DNA of 33,896 bases from Mycobacterium sp. NAZ190054 (GCF_001545925.1 NZ_LMVQ01000224.1:1-33896); one strand, 5' to 3'; positions 10,269 through 19,840 are shown, numbered from the stretch's first letter. Numbers and translations are program-made. Notes: generated by a model not told the origin, from the sequence alone.

Positions 10269-10329
10269 CGAGCTGACGGTCCCGCGGGGCGGGCCGACGA
10301 TGTGGCAGATGTGGCGGAGCCCGGCCTGA
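10269..10329 (+). repeat. 61-bp direct repeat, copy 2 (orphan GNAT 3' end)
   Basis: Identical to 9362-9422. In the plus frame it still reads as the GNAT C-terminus to the stop codon, but the sequence before it (reading RYHHHDPFRF) is unrelated to the GNAT gene. Its last base (10329) abuts the stop codon of the convergent PemK-like gene at 10330, so this is probably the ancestral 3' end of the GNAT gene. Confidence 0.88.
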
Positions 10330-10941
10330 TCAGCTCCACGAGTAGTCGGCCCGCAGCCGCGCCGCCACCACGTCGAACACCTCGCGGGCCAGGATCGCGC
10401 CTTCGCGTCTGATGCCCTCCTCGGGCACGTCGAGGACCCGGTCGAGCCGCACCCAGCTGGCCCGGCCTTCGTAATCCCAGGTGCCGGTGCCGATGCCGAC
10501 CCAGTTCGGGTCGTCGTGGTGATGGTCCTGGCTGGACAGCATCAATCCGAGCAGGACGTTCCCGTCCCGTCCGACGACGAGCACGGGACGGTCCTTACCC
10601 CGGGTCGGGTCGTCCTCGAACACCACCCACGTCCACACGATCTCGCCGGGGTCGGCGCGCCCGTCGAGGTCGGGCGCGTAGGACACCCGGCGAGCGCGAT
10701 GTGCGGTGGGGGCGAACCGGCTCGTCACCGGCCGGCCGGCGGGCAAAGCGGTCGCGGCCGACTCGGGCGGTCCGGACAGCACGTCCAGACCGATGCGGAT
10801 GCCCTGCTGGATGCCGCGTTGCAGCGTTTCCGATTTCTGCAGCTGGCGGACGAATTTCGGGGCCTCGTTGAACACGAGGTTCTCGGTGCCTTTCACCAGG
10901 AGGCGTTGAAACGCCTTCAGATACGACGACGAGGACGCCAT
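10330..10941 (-). CDS. PemK/MazF-like protein (Rv2405 family)
   Basis: 203 residues, somewhat longer than Rv2405 (189). The C-terminal two thirds carry a PemK/MazF-type beta-barrel: PGEIVWTWVVFEDDPTRGKDR is the characteristic entry strand and RPVLVVG follows, then a WVRLDRVLDV strand. The N-terminal 60 residues (YLKAFQRLLVKGTENLVF) form a separate helical region not present in small toxins. No antitoxin-like gene is adjacent, so toxin activity is doubtful and a housekeeping RNA-related role is equally possible. ATG at 10941 has TATGCT (10950-10955) 8 bases ahead, implying a very short or absent leader. Divergent from lepA. Confidence 0.8.
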   Translation of the reverse strand: MASSSSYLKAFQRLLVKGTENLVFNEAPKFVRQLQKSETLQRGIQQGIRIGLDVLSGPPESAATALPAGRPVTSRFAPTAHRARRVSYAPDLDGRADPGEIVWTWVVFEDDPTRGKDRPVLVVGRDGNVLLGLMLSSQDHHHDDPNWVGIGTGTWDYEGRASWVRLDRVLDVPEEGIRREGAILAREVFDVVAARLRADYSWS

Positions 10942-10976
10942 ACCCGCCAAGCATAGGCGGTGCACAGGTGGCTCGA

Positions 10977-11007
10977 TTGTGTCGCGGGGCGGTGCTCTCG
11001 ATACTCT
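10977..11007 (+). promoter_or_regulatory. Candidate lepA promoter
   Basis: TTGTGT (10977-10982) and TACTCT (11002-11007) are separated by 19 bases. Transcription would begin near 11013, after the only conventional upstream start (GTG at 10960) and before AGGAG at 11044-11048. This bears directly on the lepA start choice. Pattern only; the spacing is at the long end. Confidence 0.4.
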
Positions 11008-11055
11008 GGACGGGCCGGTTTCGGCTGCCACACCCCGCTCACCAGGAGAAATCCA

Positions 11056-12895
<1,840 letters not shown>

Positions 12896-12897
<2 letters not shown>

Positions 12898-12922
12898 CCG
12901 GCACGGTCGCGGCGGGCCGGCT
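12896..12922. terminator. Candidate bidirectional terminator
   Basis: AGCCGGC (12896-12902) and GCCGGCT (12916-12922) form a perfect 7-bp stem around a 13-base loop between the convergent lepA and amidohydrolase genes. There is no T-run on either side, as is common in mycobacteria, so function is a guess from position and symmetry. Confidence 0.4.
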
Positions 12923-12935
12923 CATCAGCGCTCGA

Positions 12936-13850
12936 TCACACCGAGAACAGTTGCGCCGCATTGCGATAGAAGACATCGCGTAACCAGTCGTCGTCGACCC
13001 CGGGGAGCCGGGTCAGCACCCGCATCGCATCGGCGTAGGGGTACGGGATGTTCGGGAAGTCGCTGCCGAACAGGATGCGCTCACCGAGCCGGGCCAGCCG
13101 CGGATACAGATCGGGCGGAAACGGCATGGTCTCTTCGACGAACCCGGTGAACGCCATCGTCGTGTCCAGCCTCACCTCGGCGAATTCCTCTGCGATGTCG
13201 AGGAATTCGCCGTACTCCGGCATGCCCATGTGCGCGATGATCAACCGCAGTCCCGGGTGACGCCGCAGCAGCCGGCGGATCGGCTCCGGCCCGGTGAACT
13301 CGCCGGGGGCCGGACCGGACCCGCAATGGATCACGACCGGGACGGCAGTGTCCTCGACCAGACCCCAGACGTCGTCGAGTTGCGGATCGTCGGGTGCGAA
13401 CGCGCCGACCTGGACGTGAACCTTGAAGATGCGCGCACCCTGGGTGATCGCCCGCTCGACGTAGTCGGTCACGCCGGGTTCGGGGTAGAAGGTCGCGGTG
13501 GTGAGGCAGCCCGGTGTCGTGCGCGCGAACTCCAGCGCCCACTGGTTCAGCCACGCCGCCATGTCCGGCTTGTGCGCGTAGACCAGTGACGTGAAGCGCA
13601 CAAGACCGAACCTGCGCAGTGTGTCCACGCGGCGCGCCTCGTCCATGCGGTAGGTGATCGGCCAGGTGCGGCCGATCAGCGGCCCGGCCGCATCGAAGTA
13701 GTCCCACACCTTGTCCATGACCCGCTTCGGCATGAAGTGGGTGTGGACGTCGATGACCCCGGGCAGCCCCAGCTCCGACCACAGCCTGCGCACCGCCGCG
13801 GCCTCGCTGTCGCGCTCCACCTCTTGCCCCACCGCCGTCGAAACGCACAC
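12936..13850 (-). CDS. Amidohydrolase (TIM-barrel metal-dependent hydrolase)
   Basis: About 304 residues of the amidohydrolase-2 family, which includes decarboxylases and hydrolases acting on ring acids. Metal-site residues are visible: DVHTHF (34-39), VIHCGSG, IIAHMGMPEYGE and FGSDFPN (Asp). The substrate cannot be told. GTG at 13850 is chosen because TATCCT (13858-13863) ends seven bases before it, matching a leaderless transcript. GTG at 13832 is an alternative with no ribosome site. The open frame continues far upstream but without family similarity. The gene is convergent with lepA and divergent from the lipoprotein genes. Confidence 0.85.
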   Translation of the reverse strand: MCVSTAVGQEVERDSEAAAVRRLWSELGLPGVIDVHTHFMPKRVMDKVWDYFDAAGPLIGRTWPITYRMDEARRVDTLRRFGLVRFTSLVYAHKPDMAAWLNQWALEFARTTPGCLTTATFYPEPGVTDYVERAITQGARIFKVHVQVGAFAPDDPQLDDVWGLVEDTAVPVVIHCGSGPAPGEFTGPEPIRRLLRRHPGLRLIIAHMGMPEYGEFLDIAEEFAEVRLDTTMAFTGFVEETMPFPPDLYPRLARLGERILFGSDFPNIPYPYADAMRVLTRLPGVDDDWLRDVFYRNAAQLFSV

Positions 13851-13857
13851 GTCGGGC

Positions 13858-13863
13858 AGGATA
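13858..13863 (-). promoter_or_regulatory. -10 element for leaderless amidohydrolase mRNA
   Basis: TATCCT on the minus strand, with its last base eight positions from the first base of GTG 13850 (seven intervening bases). This is the spacing expected when transcription begins on the start codon. No -35 box is evident. Confidence 0.4.
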
Positions 13864-13994
13864 GCGACGGCCACCGGACCGGCGTGCCGAGGCCCCGGGC
13901 TGACCTGTGGCGAGTGCGCGTCCAACGCCGGGGTAGCGGCGCTGATCACCGGAAGCGGTCGCGCACCGGCGCCGGGCGTGCTATCGAAAGAGGT

Positions 13995-14735
13995 ATGTCG
14001 AAGCGGGCCGCGGCAGCGGTGGGCGTGGCGTGTGCCTGTGTCGCGCTGTCGGGTTGTGCAGGCGCTCCGGTCGACGACCGCCCGGTGGTGCGGATCGCCG
14101 AGGCCGCACGGCCCTCGACCGCCGTCCCGCTCGGGCCCTTCCTGCCCACCGCGCACGAGCTGTCCACGATCCTGGCCACCGGCCCCAACGGCCTGCTGGG
14201 CCGGCCCGTCGAAGGCGACGCCGACGTGTTGTTGCGCAGCGTGGCCGACGCGCAGGTGACACCGGCCGAATGCGTGAGCGCGGCCTACCGAATGCAGGAC
14301 ATCGTCTACGACACCAGCCCGGTGCAGTCGGTGGCCAGCAACACGTGGGCCGGCGGCGGGTTCGACGGTCCGCCGGTGTCCGGGTTCTTCGGCGTCGTGC
14401 AGATGGCGGATCATGCTGCGGCACAGGAGTTCTTCGCCTCGCTGACCGATCAGTGGCGACGCTGCAACGGCCAGACGGTCGCGATGCAGGCGGCGGCGCC
14501 CGGCGCGGGGGAGATGAGCCGGGTCACCGGGGTCTCGTTCGGCGACCGGGTGGTCTCGGCGAACGTGCTGCACGCGTCGGGCGGTACCGGGTCGCCGACG
14601 GGGATGCGCGCGGTCGGGCTGGCCGGCGACTGCATCGTGGAAGTGGAAGTCGTCGACCCGCGCGACCCGGCGGACGCGCAACAGGCCGTCGCCGTCGCCG
14701 ACGTGATCCTCGACAAGATCGCCGCGGTGCGCTGA
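13995..14735 (+). CDS. lppR: Lipoprotein with PknH-type extracellular sensor domain (LppR-like)
   Basis: 246 residues, close to LppR/Rv2403c (251) and in the same place upstream of the Rv2402-type trehalase region. The signal peptide MSKRAAAAVGVACACVALSG ends in a lipobox, LSGC, with lipidation expected on C21. The remainder resembles the extracellular domain of the kinase PknH (PF14032 type), with scattered cysteines able to form disulfides and a C-terminal VEVEVVDPRDPADAQQ. It should be anchored on the outer face of the cell membrane; the ligand is unknown. ATG 13995 has AAAGAGG just upstream. A second lipoprotein of the same general fold follows after 30 bases. Confidence 0.82.
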   Translation: MSKRAAAAVGVACACVALSGCAGAPVDDRPVVRIAEAARPSTAVPLGPFLPTAHELSTILATGPNGLLGRPVEGDADVLLRSVADAQVTPAECVSAAYRMQDIVYDTSPVQSVASNTWAGGGFDGPPVSGFFGVVQMADHAAAQEFFASLTDQWRRCNGQTVAMQAAAPGAGEMSRVTGVSFGDRVVSANVLHASGGTGSPTGMRAVGLAGDCIVEVEVVDPRDPADAQQAVAVADVILDKIAAVR

Positions 14736-14765
14736 AACGCCGACTGCCGTCATCGGGGGTAGGCG

Positions 14766-15488
14766 ATGGCCGACAATAGCCGGGTGAGATTCCTCGGCGC
14801 GGTCCCGGGCGCCTGCGCCGCCGGTGCCGTCATCACCGGTTCGCTGCTGATGGTGGGTTGTGTGAGCACCGTCGACGGAACCGCGGTACGCAGCCGGGGC
14901 TCGGTGCCGCTGAATGTTCCGCCGCTCGACGAAGCCAAGCTCGACATGGTGCTGCTGACCGTCGGCGAACTCAACGACATCGTCGGGTCCACGAGGATGA
15001 AGGTCACCAGCGAACTCGACGAGATGACCGATCACTCCGCGGAGGTCTCCGATCCGGACTGCCTGGGTGCGGTGTACGGCGCCGAGGCGCCGGTGTACGC
15101 GGATACCGGCTGGACGGCGATGCGCGACCAGGTGGTGCGCGAACCCGACGACGACAACGACCACTGGGTCGAGCAGACGGCGGTGCTGTACCCCGCGGAG
15201 GAGAATGCGCGGCGGTTCTTCGACGATTCGTCGGCGATGTGGCAGGACTGCGCGAACGCCGCGATCACCGTCGGGGAAGGCGACTACCTGTGGCAGCTCG
15301 ATGACGTCCGGGTCGGCGAGGCCCTGATCACCCAGATCACCACCCAGGAGGGCGCCGACGGCTGGGCCTGCCAGCACGCGCTGTCGGTGGTGTCCAACCT
15401 GAGCGTCGAGGTCTGGGCGTGCGGCTACAGCATCACCGACGAAGCGGCTGAGATCGCGACCGCGATGGTCGAGAATGCAGCAAAGTAG
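14766..15488 (+). CDS. Lipoprotein with PknH-type sensor domain
   Basis: 240 residues. The signal segment ends in LLMVGC, with lipidation expected at C32. The mature part reads as a PknH-like extracellular sensor domain: LDEAKLDMVLLTVGELNDIVG, DPDCLGAVYGAEAPVY and CQHALSVVSNLSVEVWACGY, with four cysteines suited to two disulfides. It lies 30 bases behind the LppR-like gene and probably shares its transcript. The two look like diverged tandem duplicates. ATG 14766 follows GGGGGTAGG. No kinase domain is attached, so any sensing would be passed on by protein contact. Function unknown. Confidence 0.78.
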   Translation: MADNSRVRFLGAVPGACAAGAVITGSLLMVGCVSTVDGTAVRSRGSVPLNVPPLDEAKLDMVLLTVGELNDIVGSTRMKVTSELDEMTDHSAEVSDPDCLGAVYGAEAPVYADTGWTAMRDQVVREPDDDNDHWVEQTAVLYPAEENARRFFDDSSAMWQDCANAAITVGEGDYLWQLDDVRVGEALITQITTQEGADGWACQHALSVVSNLSVEVWACGYSITDEAAEIATAMVENAAK

Positions 15489-15542
15489 CGGTTGTTCACT
15501 GCCGATTCACCGGGCGGGATCTCGTTGATCATCGGACCGGAA

Positions 15543-15548
15543 TACCTT
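15543..15548 (+). promoter_or_regulatory. -10 element for leaderless pit mRNA
   Basis: TACCTT ends seven bases before the GTG at 15556, the spacing for a transcript that starts on the start codon. No ribosome site precedes the GTG, which supports the reading. The -35 region is not recognisable. Confidence 0.45.
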
Positions 15549-15555
15549 TCCGCGG

Positions 15556-17167
15556 GTGACCGCACCGACGTCAACCTCCCCAGCACCTGCGCAGAGCGAA
15601 TTCCTGCGTGACGACCGCAACTGGCACCTGACATTCGGGCTGATGCTCGTCGTCGCGTTCGGCGCCTTCGCCTCGTGGTCGTTCGGCTACGTGGACAGCT
15701 CCGCCAGCAAGTCGATCTTGATCGCCGCCACCGTGTTGGGCATGTTCATGGCCTTCAATATCGGGGGCAACGACGTCGCCAACTCATTCGGCACCAGCGT
15801 GGGCGCCGGCACGCTGACCATGAAGCAGGCACTGCTGGTGGCCGCGGTCTTCGAGGTCAGCGGCGCGGTGATCGCCGGCGGCGAGGTCACCGACACGATT
15901 CGCAGCGGCATCGTGGACCTGTCGATCGTGCAGATTGCGCCGCTGGACTTCGTGTTTCATGATGGCAGCGCTGTTCGCCGCGGCGTTCTGGCTGCTGTTC
16001 GCCACCCGGATGGGCTATCCGGTCTCCACCACACACTCGATCATCGGCGGAATCGTCGGCGCTGCTCTGATGCTGGGTTTCGTCACCGGGCAGGGCGATT
16101 CGGCGCTGGACATGGTGCAGTGGGACCAGATCGGCCAGATCGCCGTCTCGTGGGTGCTGTCGCCGCTGCTCGGCGGCGTGGTCGCGTACCTGCTGTTCGG
16201 CACGATCAAACGTCACATCCTGGCCTACAACGATGAGGCGGATCAGCACCTGCGCGCCATCCGGGTCGAACGCATCGCGCACCGCATCAAGCACAAGGAG
16301 GCGTTCGAGCGGCTCGGCGAGATCCAGCAGATCGCCTACACCGGCGCGCTTGCCCGCGACGCCGCCGCGGCCAACCGGGGTGACGTCGACCCTGACGAAC
16401 TGGAAAGCGACTACTACCGGGAGTTGCACGAGATCGACGCGAAGGCACGCTCGATCGATGCGTTCAAGGCGCTGCAGACCTGGGTGCCGCTGCTGGCCGC
16501 GTTCGGCGCGATGGTCATCTCCGCGATGCTGCTGTTCAAAGGTCTGAAGAACATGCACCTCGGGCTGACCACCATGAACAACTACTTCATCATGGGCATG
16601 GTCGGTGCCGCGGTGTGGATGGCGACGTTCATCTTCGCCAAAACCCTCAAGGGTGAGTCGCTGCCGCGGTCGACATTCCTGATGTTCAGCTGGATGCAGG
16701 TGTTCACCGCATCGGGTTTCGCGTTCAGCCACGGCAGCAACGACATCGCCAACGCCATCGGCCCGTTCGCGGCGATTTTGGACGTGCTGCGCACCGGCGG
16801 GATCGAGAGCGAGGCCGCGGTGCCGCCGGCGGCGATGCTGGCCTTCGGCGTCGCGTTGGTGGCCGGCCTGTGGTTCATCGGGCGAAGGGTGATCGCGACG
16901 GTGGGCAAGAACCTCACCGAGATGCACCCCGCATCCGGCTTCTCCGCCGAGCTGTCTGCGGCCGCGGTCGTGATGGGCGCCAGCGTGCTGGGTCTCCCGG
17001 TGTCCAGCACCCATATCCTGATCGGCGCCGTGCTGGGGGTCGGCATCGTCAACCGGGCCACCAACTGGGGCCTGATGAAACCCATCGCGTTGGCCTGGGT
17101 GATCACGCTGCCCGCCGCGGCGATCCTCGGCGCCGTCGGCGTGGTGGGATTGCGGGCGATCTTCTGA
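15556..17167 (+). pseudogene. pit: Low-affinity phosphate transporter (Pit family), frameshifted
   Basis: Two overlapping frames (15556-16236 and 15935-17167) together make one Pit permease of about 536 residues, the size of mycobacterial PitB. Both family signatures are present, one per frame: [14 protein letters not shown] in the first part and [14 protein letters not shown] in the second, plus STTHSIIGG and SSTHILIGA. Frame 1 reads correctly up to PLDFVF and frame 2 resumes at [11 protein letters not shown], so the shift lies at GTGTTTCATG (15952-15961), either one extra T in TTT or two missing bases. As written, translation would be lost after about 133 genuine residues. It may be a real inactivation or a sequencing error. 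The upstream -10 and the intact remainder argue for a recent event. Confidence 0.85.
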
Positions 17168-17189
17168 CCGACGGGTTCAGCCCCGCTCG

Positions 17190-19196
17190 TTACACGGGGG
17201 CGTTGGCCGGCTGGAACACCCCGGAGCTGTCGGCCTCCTCCTCGGCGCGGATCACGTGGACGACCGCATTGATCAACGCCAGGTGGGTGAACGCCTGCGG
17301 GAAGTTGCCCAGGTGCCGTCCGGTGCTCGGTTCGATCTCCTCGGCGTAGAGATGCAACGGGCTGGCGAACGACAGCAACCGCTCGCACAGATGCCGGGCC
17401 CGGTGGATCTCGCCGATCTCCACCAGCGCTGATACCAGCCAGAACGAGCAGATCGTGAAGGTGCCCTCCTCACCGGAGAGCCCGTCGTCGGTCTCCTCCA
17501 CGCGGTAGCGCAGCACCAGGCCTTCCTCGGTCAGCTCGTCGGCGATGGCCAGCACCGTGGCGCGGATCCGCGGATCGTCCGGCGGCAGGAACCGGGTCAG
17601 CACCGCCAGCAGCAGCGACGCGTCCAGCGCCGGATGCCCGTAGCGCTGGGTCAGCACGCCGCGCTCGTCCACGCCGTGTTCGAGGATGTCGGCCTTGATC
17701 TCCTCGGCGATGGCGCGCCACTGCTGGGCGTAGGACTTCTCGCCTTCCAGTTCGGCGAGCTTGGCGCCCCGGTCCAGCGCCACCCAGCACATGATCTTGG
17801 AGGAGGTGAAGTGCTGCGGTTCGCCGCGGACCTCCCAGATGCCCCGGTCGGGCAGCCGCCAGTGCTTGATGGCCTCCTCGACCTGCTCCTTGAGCACCGG
17901 CCACAGCGTCTCGGGGATCTGCTCGCGGGACTTGGTGTGCAGATACACCGAATCGAGCATGGTGCCCCAGATGTCGTGCTGCATCTGGTTGTAGGCCCCG
18001 TTGCCGATGCGCACCGGGCGCGCGTAGTCGTACCCCGACAGGTGGTTGAGCTCCTCCTCGACCAGGCTGCGCTCCCCGCCGACGCCGTACATCACCTGCA
18101 GCGGGTGCCGCTCGCCGTTGTTGGCGCCCGACACGTCGGCGATGAACGCGAAGAAGTCGTCGGCCTCCCGGTCCAGCCCCAGTGTGTACAGGCCCCACAG
18201 CGCGAACGTCGAATCACGCACCCACGCATAGCGGTAATCCCAATTGCGTTCTCCCTGCGGGGTTTCCGGCAGCGACGTGGTGGGCGCGGCCAGCAGCGCG
18301 CCGGTCGGGGAGTAGGTCAGCCCCTTCAGTGTCAGCGCGCTGCGCTGCAGGTAGGACCGCCACGGGTGGTCGGGGAAGTCGCCGACGTTGATCCACTGCC
18401 GCCAGCATTCACTGGTCTTCCACATCTTCTCGGCGGCCTCGTCGTAGTTCTGCGGCGCCGGATGCTTGGACCAGCTGAGCGCGACGAACACGTTGTCGCC
18501 CTCCTTGAGCCGGGTCCGCGCCCTGGCCTCGCGGCCCTCCAGACCGATGCGCAGGTTCGTGGTGAGCCGCAACGTCGGATGCGAGTCCGGGTTCTTGGTG
18601 GCGCGCGCGATGGCCTCGCCGTACGCCTGCGCCGAGTACTCCCAGTGCGCGCTGGTGCGGTGGTAGTCGAACGACGGCTCACAGCTCATCACGAGCTCGA
18701 CGGTGCCGCTGACGCACCGCACGGTACGCAGCAGGATGTGCTCGGCATCCCAGTCCATCGGGGTGCGGCGATGTGTCCGCGACCTGGTCTCCAGGTCGTG
18801 CCACGGGCCCATCACCAGCGCGTCGCGCACGATCACCCAACCGGTGTGGGTCTGCCACGTCGTCTCCAGGATCAGGCTGCCGGGCAGGTAGCGCCGCGCG
18901 GCCGGCACCGAGACGCCGTACGGACCGAGCCGGAAATGCCCGGCGCCGCGGTCCAGGATCGCGCCGAACACGCTGGGGGAGTCGGGCCGCGGCACGCACA
19001 GCCACTCCACCGAACCCGCCGACGAGATCAGGCACTGCGTCTCACAGTCGGACAGGAACGCGTAGTCCGCGATCGGCGGAAACGGATTGCGCAGCGGCCC
19101 CTGGTGCGGATACGCCGTCGGAGTGGCCAGCGCGAATGCTCCGGAATCGCCGTTGGAGGACAATCCGTCAGAGGTCTCGGACTTCGGCAGCACCAT
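17190..19196 (-). CDS. treH: Trehalase, GH15 family (Rv2402 type)
   Basis: 668 residues, similar to Rv2402 (642) and to the mycobacterial trehalase characterised in M. smegmatis. It hydrolyses trehalose to two glucose units in the cytoplasm. An N-terminal beta-sandwich (residues 1-280) precedes an (alpha/alpha)6 barrel. Substrate loop NWDYRYAWVRDSTF is typical of the family. The likely general acid is E455 in DRGIWEVRG and the likely base E577 in EEGTFTICSFW. No signal peptide. ATG at 19196; the ribosome site is weak. It converges on pit (22 bases between stops) and is divergent from two small membrane-protein genes. Confidence 0.92.
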   Translation of the reverse strand: MVLPKSETSDGLSSNGDSGAFALATPTAYPHQGPLRNPFPPIADYAFLSDCETQCLISSAGSVEWLCVPRPDSPSVFGAILDRGAGHFRLGPYGVSVPAARRYLPGSLILETTWQTHTGWVIVRDALVMGPWHDLETRSRTHRRTPMDWDAEHILLRTVRCVSGTVELVMSCEPSFDYHRTSAHWEYSAQAYGEAIARATKNPDSHPTLRLTTNLRIGLEGREARARTRLKEGDNVFVALSWSKHPAPQNYDEAAEKMWKTSECWRQWINVGDFPDHPWRSYLQRSALTLKGLTYSPTGALLAAPTTSLPETPQGERNWDYRYAWVRDSTFALWGLYTLGLDREADDFFAFIADVSGANNGERHPLQVMYGVGGERSLVEEELNHLSGYDYARPVRIGNGAYNQMQHDIWGTMLDSVYLHTKSREQIPETLWPVLKEQVEEAIKHWRLPDRGIWEVRGEPQHFTSSKIMCWVALDRGAKLAELEGEKSYAQQWRAIAEEIKADILEHGVDERGVLTQRYGHPALDASLLLAVLTRFLPPDDPRIRATVLAIADELTEEGLVLRYRVEETDDGLSGEEGTFTICSFWLVSALVEIGEIHRARHLCERLLSFASPLHLYAEEIEPSTGRHLGNFPQAFTHLALINAVVHVIRAEEEADSSGVFQPANAPV

Positions 19197-19269
19197 TTGC
19201 TCATCATCGACTGCCGGGCGCCCCGGCGTCTACTCGAACACCCGCTGCCTGGCGGGCCGACGGGACGCA

Positions 19270-19275
19270 TAGTCT
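19270..19275 (+). promoter_or_regulatory. -10 element for small membrane-protein operon
   Basis: TAGTCT ends six bases before GTG 19282, fitting leaderless transcription of the 71-residue gene. No Shine-Dalgarno sequence is present between them. Confidence 0.4.
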
Positions 19276-19281
19276 GGCCGG

Positions 19282-19497
19282 GTGGACAGCTTCCTCAACT
19301 GGTGGGACGGAGTGGAGCTGTGGCTGTCGGGGCTGCCGTTCGTCGCGCAGACCGTGGTGGTGATGCCGGTGGTGCTGGCGTTGGCGTACGTGGCCGCGGT
19401 GACCCTCGACGGTCTGCTGGGCAGCGGTATCAGGGGGGTCCGGACCCTGCGCCGGATCAGACACGCCGACGACGACGGAGAGGGTGGCGATCGATGA
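19282..19497 (+). CDS. Small membrane protein (Rv2401A-like)
   Basis: 71 residues with one clear membrane span, TVVVMPVVLALAYVAAVTLDG (residues about 24-44), after an aromatic amphipathic start (SFLNWWDGVELWL). The basic, then acidic, tail (RRIRHADDDGEG) is probably cytoplasmic. A similar small membrane protein is annotated at this position in M. tuberculosis, between the trehalase gene and the sulfate transport genes. The GTG start is supported by the -10 six bases upstream. Its stop overlaps the next ATG by four bases (ATGA). Function unknown. Confidence 0.72.
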   Translation: MDSFLNWWDGVELWLSGLPFVAQTVVVMPVVLALAYVAAVTLDGLLGSGIRGVRTLRRIRHADDDGEGGDR

Positions 19498-19580
19498 GTG
19501 GCATGCCGCGTTCGCGGGTGACTCTCGTGCTGGTGGCGTTGATCGTGCTCGTCATCGTCATGTGGTTCGTGACGCGCTGA
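19494..19580 (+). CDS. 28-residue membrane microprotein
   Basis: A very short frame, ATG 19494 to TGA 19578-19580, overlapping the stop of the 71-residue gene by four bases. The product is a basic start (MSGMPRSR) followed by one hydrophobic span, VTLVLVALIVLVIVMWFV, and a TR end. Overlap coupling, the ideal single-span composition and separation from any other gene make it a credible microprotein, possibly a partner of the 71-residue membrane protein. No function can be assigned. Confidence 0.55.
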   Translation: MSGMPRSRVTLVLVALIVLVIVMWFVTR

Positions 19581-19623
19581 CGCGCGGAAGCAAACCCGCA
19601 CAGCCCAATTCCGGAGACTCTGC

Positions 19624-19629
19624 TACGCT
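19624..19629 (+). promoter_or_regulatory. -10 element of the sulfate-transport operon leader
   Basis: TACGCT ends seven bases before ATG 19637, so transcription should begin on the A of the leader-peptide start codon. No ribosome site is present, which fits a leaderless leader ORF. Confidence 0.55.
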
Positions 19630-19636
19630 TCGCGCC

Positions 19637-19729
19637 ATGCAACCGGCGTCCGGCAACAAGAGCGGCCACATCGTGGCCCTCATTGCCGTGGGTTTGAGCG
19701 CCGTTGCCGATGTCTGTTGTTGTCGCTGA
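19637..19729 (+). CDS. Polycysteine leader peptide upstream of subI
   Basis: 30 residues ending in VCCCR just before the stop. The three cysteine codons (19715-19723) are all TGT, the unusual choice in a high-GC genome. Leaderless short ORFs with cysteine runs are known in mycobacteria as cysteine-responsive attenuators of downstream sulfur genes: when cysteine is scarce the ribosome stalls on the cysteine codons and downstream expression rises. Here the downstream operon is subI-cysT-cysW-cysA, whose job is sulfate uptake for cysteine synthesis. ATG is seven bases after a -10 box. The peptide itself probably has no function. Confidence 0.85.
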   Translation: MQPASGNKSGHIVALIAVGLSAVADVCCCR

Positions 19730-19795
19730 CTCCCTGCCCGTTCACGGCTCGGTGTCGGTGACGGCTGTGGCGTATCTGCTTCAGCGCTGAACCTG

Positions 19796-19840
19796 CCTTC
19801 CCGGAACGGTCGTCCCTACCCGAAATCCGACTCCGGAAGG
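19796..19840 (+). promoter_or_regulatory. Helix able to mask the subI ribosome site
   Basis: CCTTCCCGG (19796-19804) can pair with CCGGAAGG (19833-19840), eight base pairs with one bulged C, across a 28-base loop. The right arm contains GGAAGG (19835-19840), the Shine-Dalgarno sequence six bases before the subI ATG. Such a helix would let leader translation control subI translation. Pairing is visible; the switching scheme is inference. Confidence 0.5.

Noticed and set aside
10960..11055. GTG 10960 as the lepA start
   Set aside because: The added 32 residues are not LepA-like and the codon lies upstream of the likely -10; ATT 11056 has a properly spaced Shine-Dalgarno sequence.
13851..15377. 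Minus-strand open frame extending the amidohydrolase upstream across both lipoprotein genes
   Set aside because: Family similarity begins after 13850 and both lipoproteins on the plus strand have lipoboxes, correct starts and domain patterns; the extension is an antisense shadow.
15935..17167. Treating the second half of the Pit transporter as a separate gene
   Set aside because: The two frames carry complementary halves of one transporter with matching signatures; a single frameshift explains them.
17634..19493. Very long plus-strand open frame opposite trehalase
   Set aside because: Arginine-rich shadow of the trehalase gene; only its last 28 codons (19494-19580), beyond trehalase, look real.
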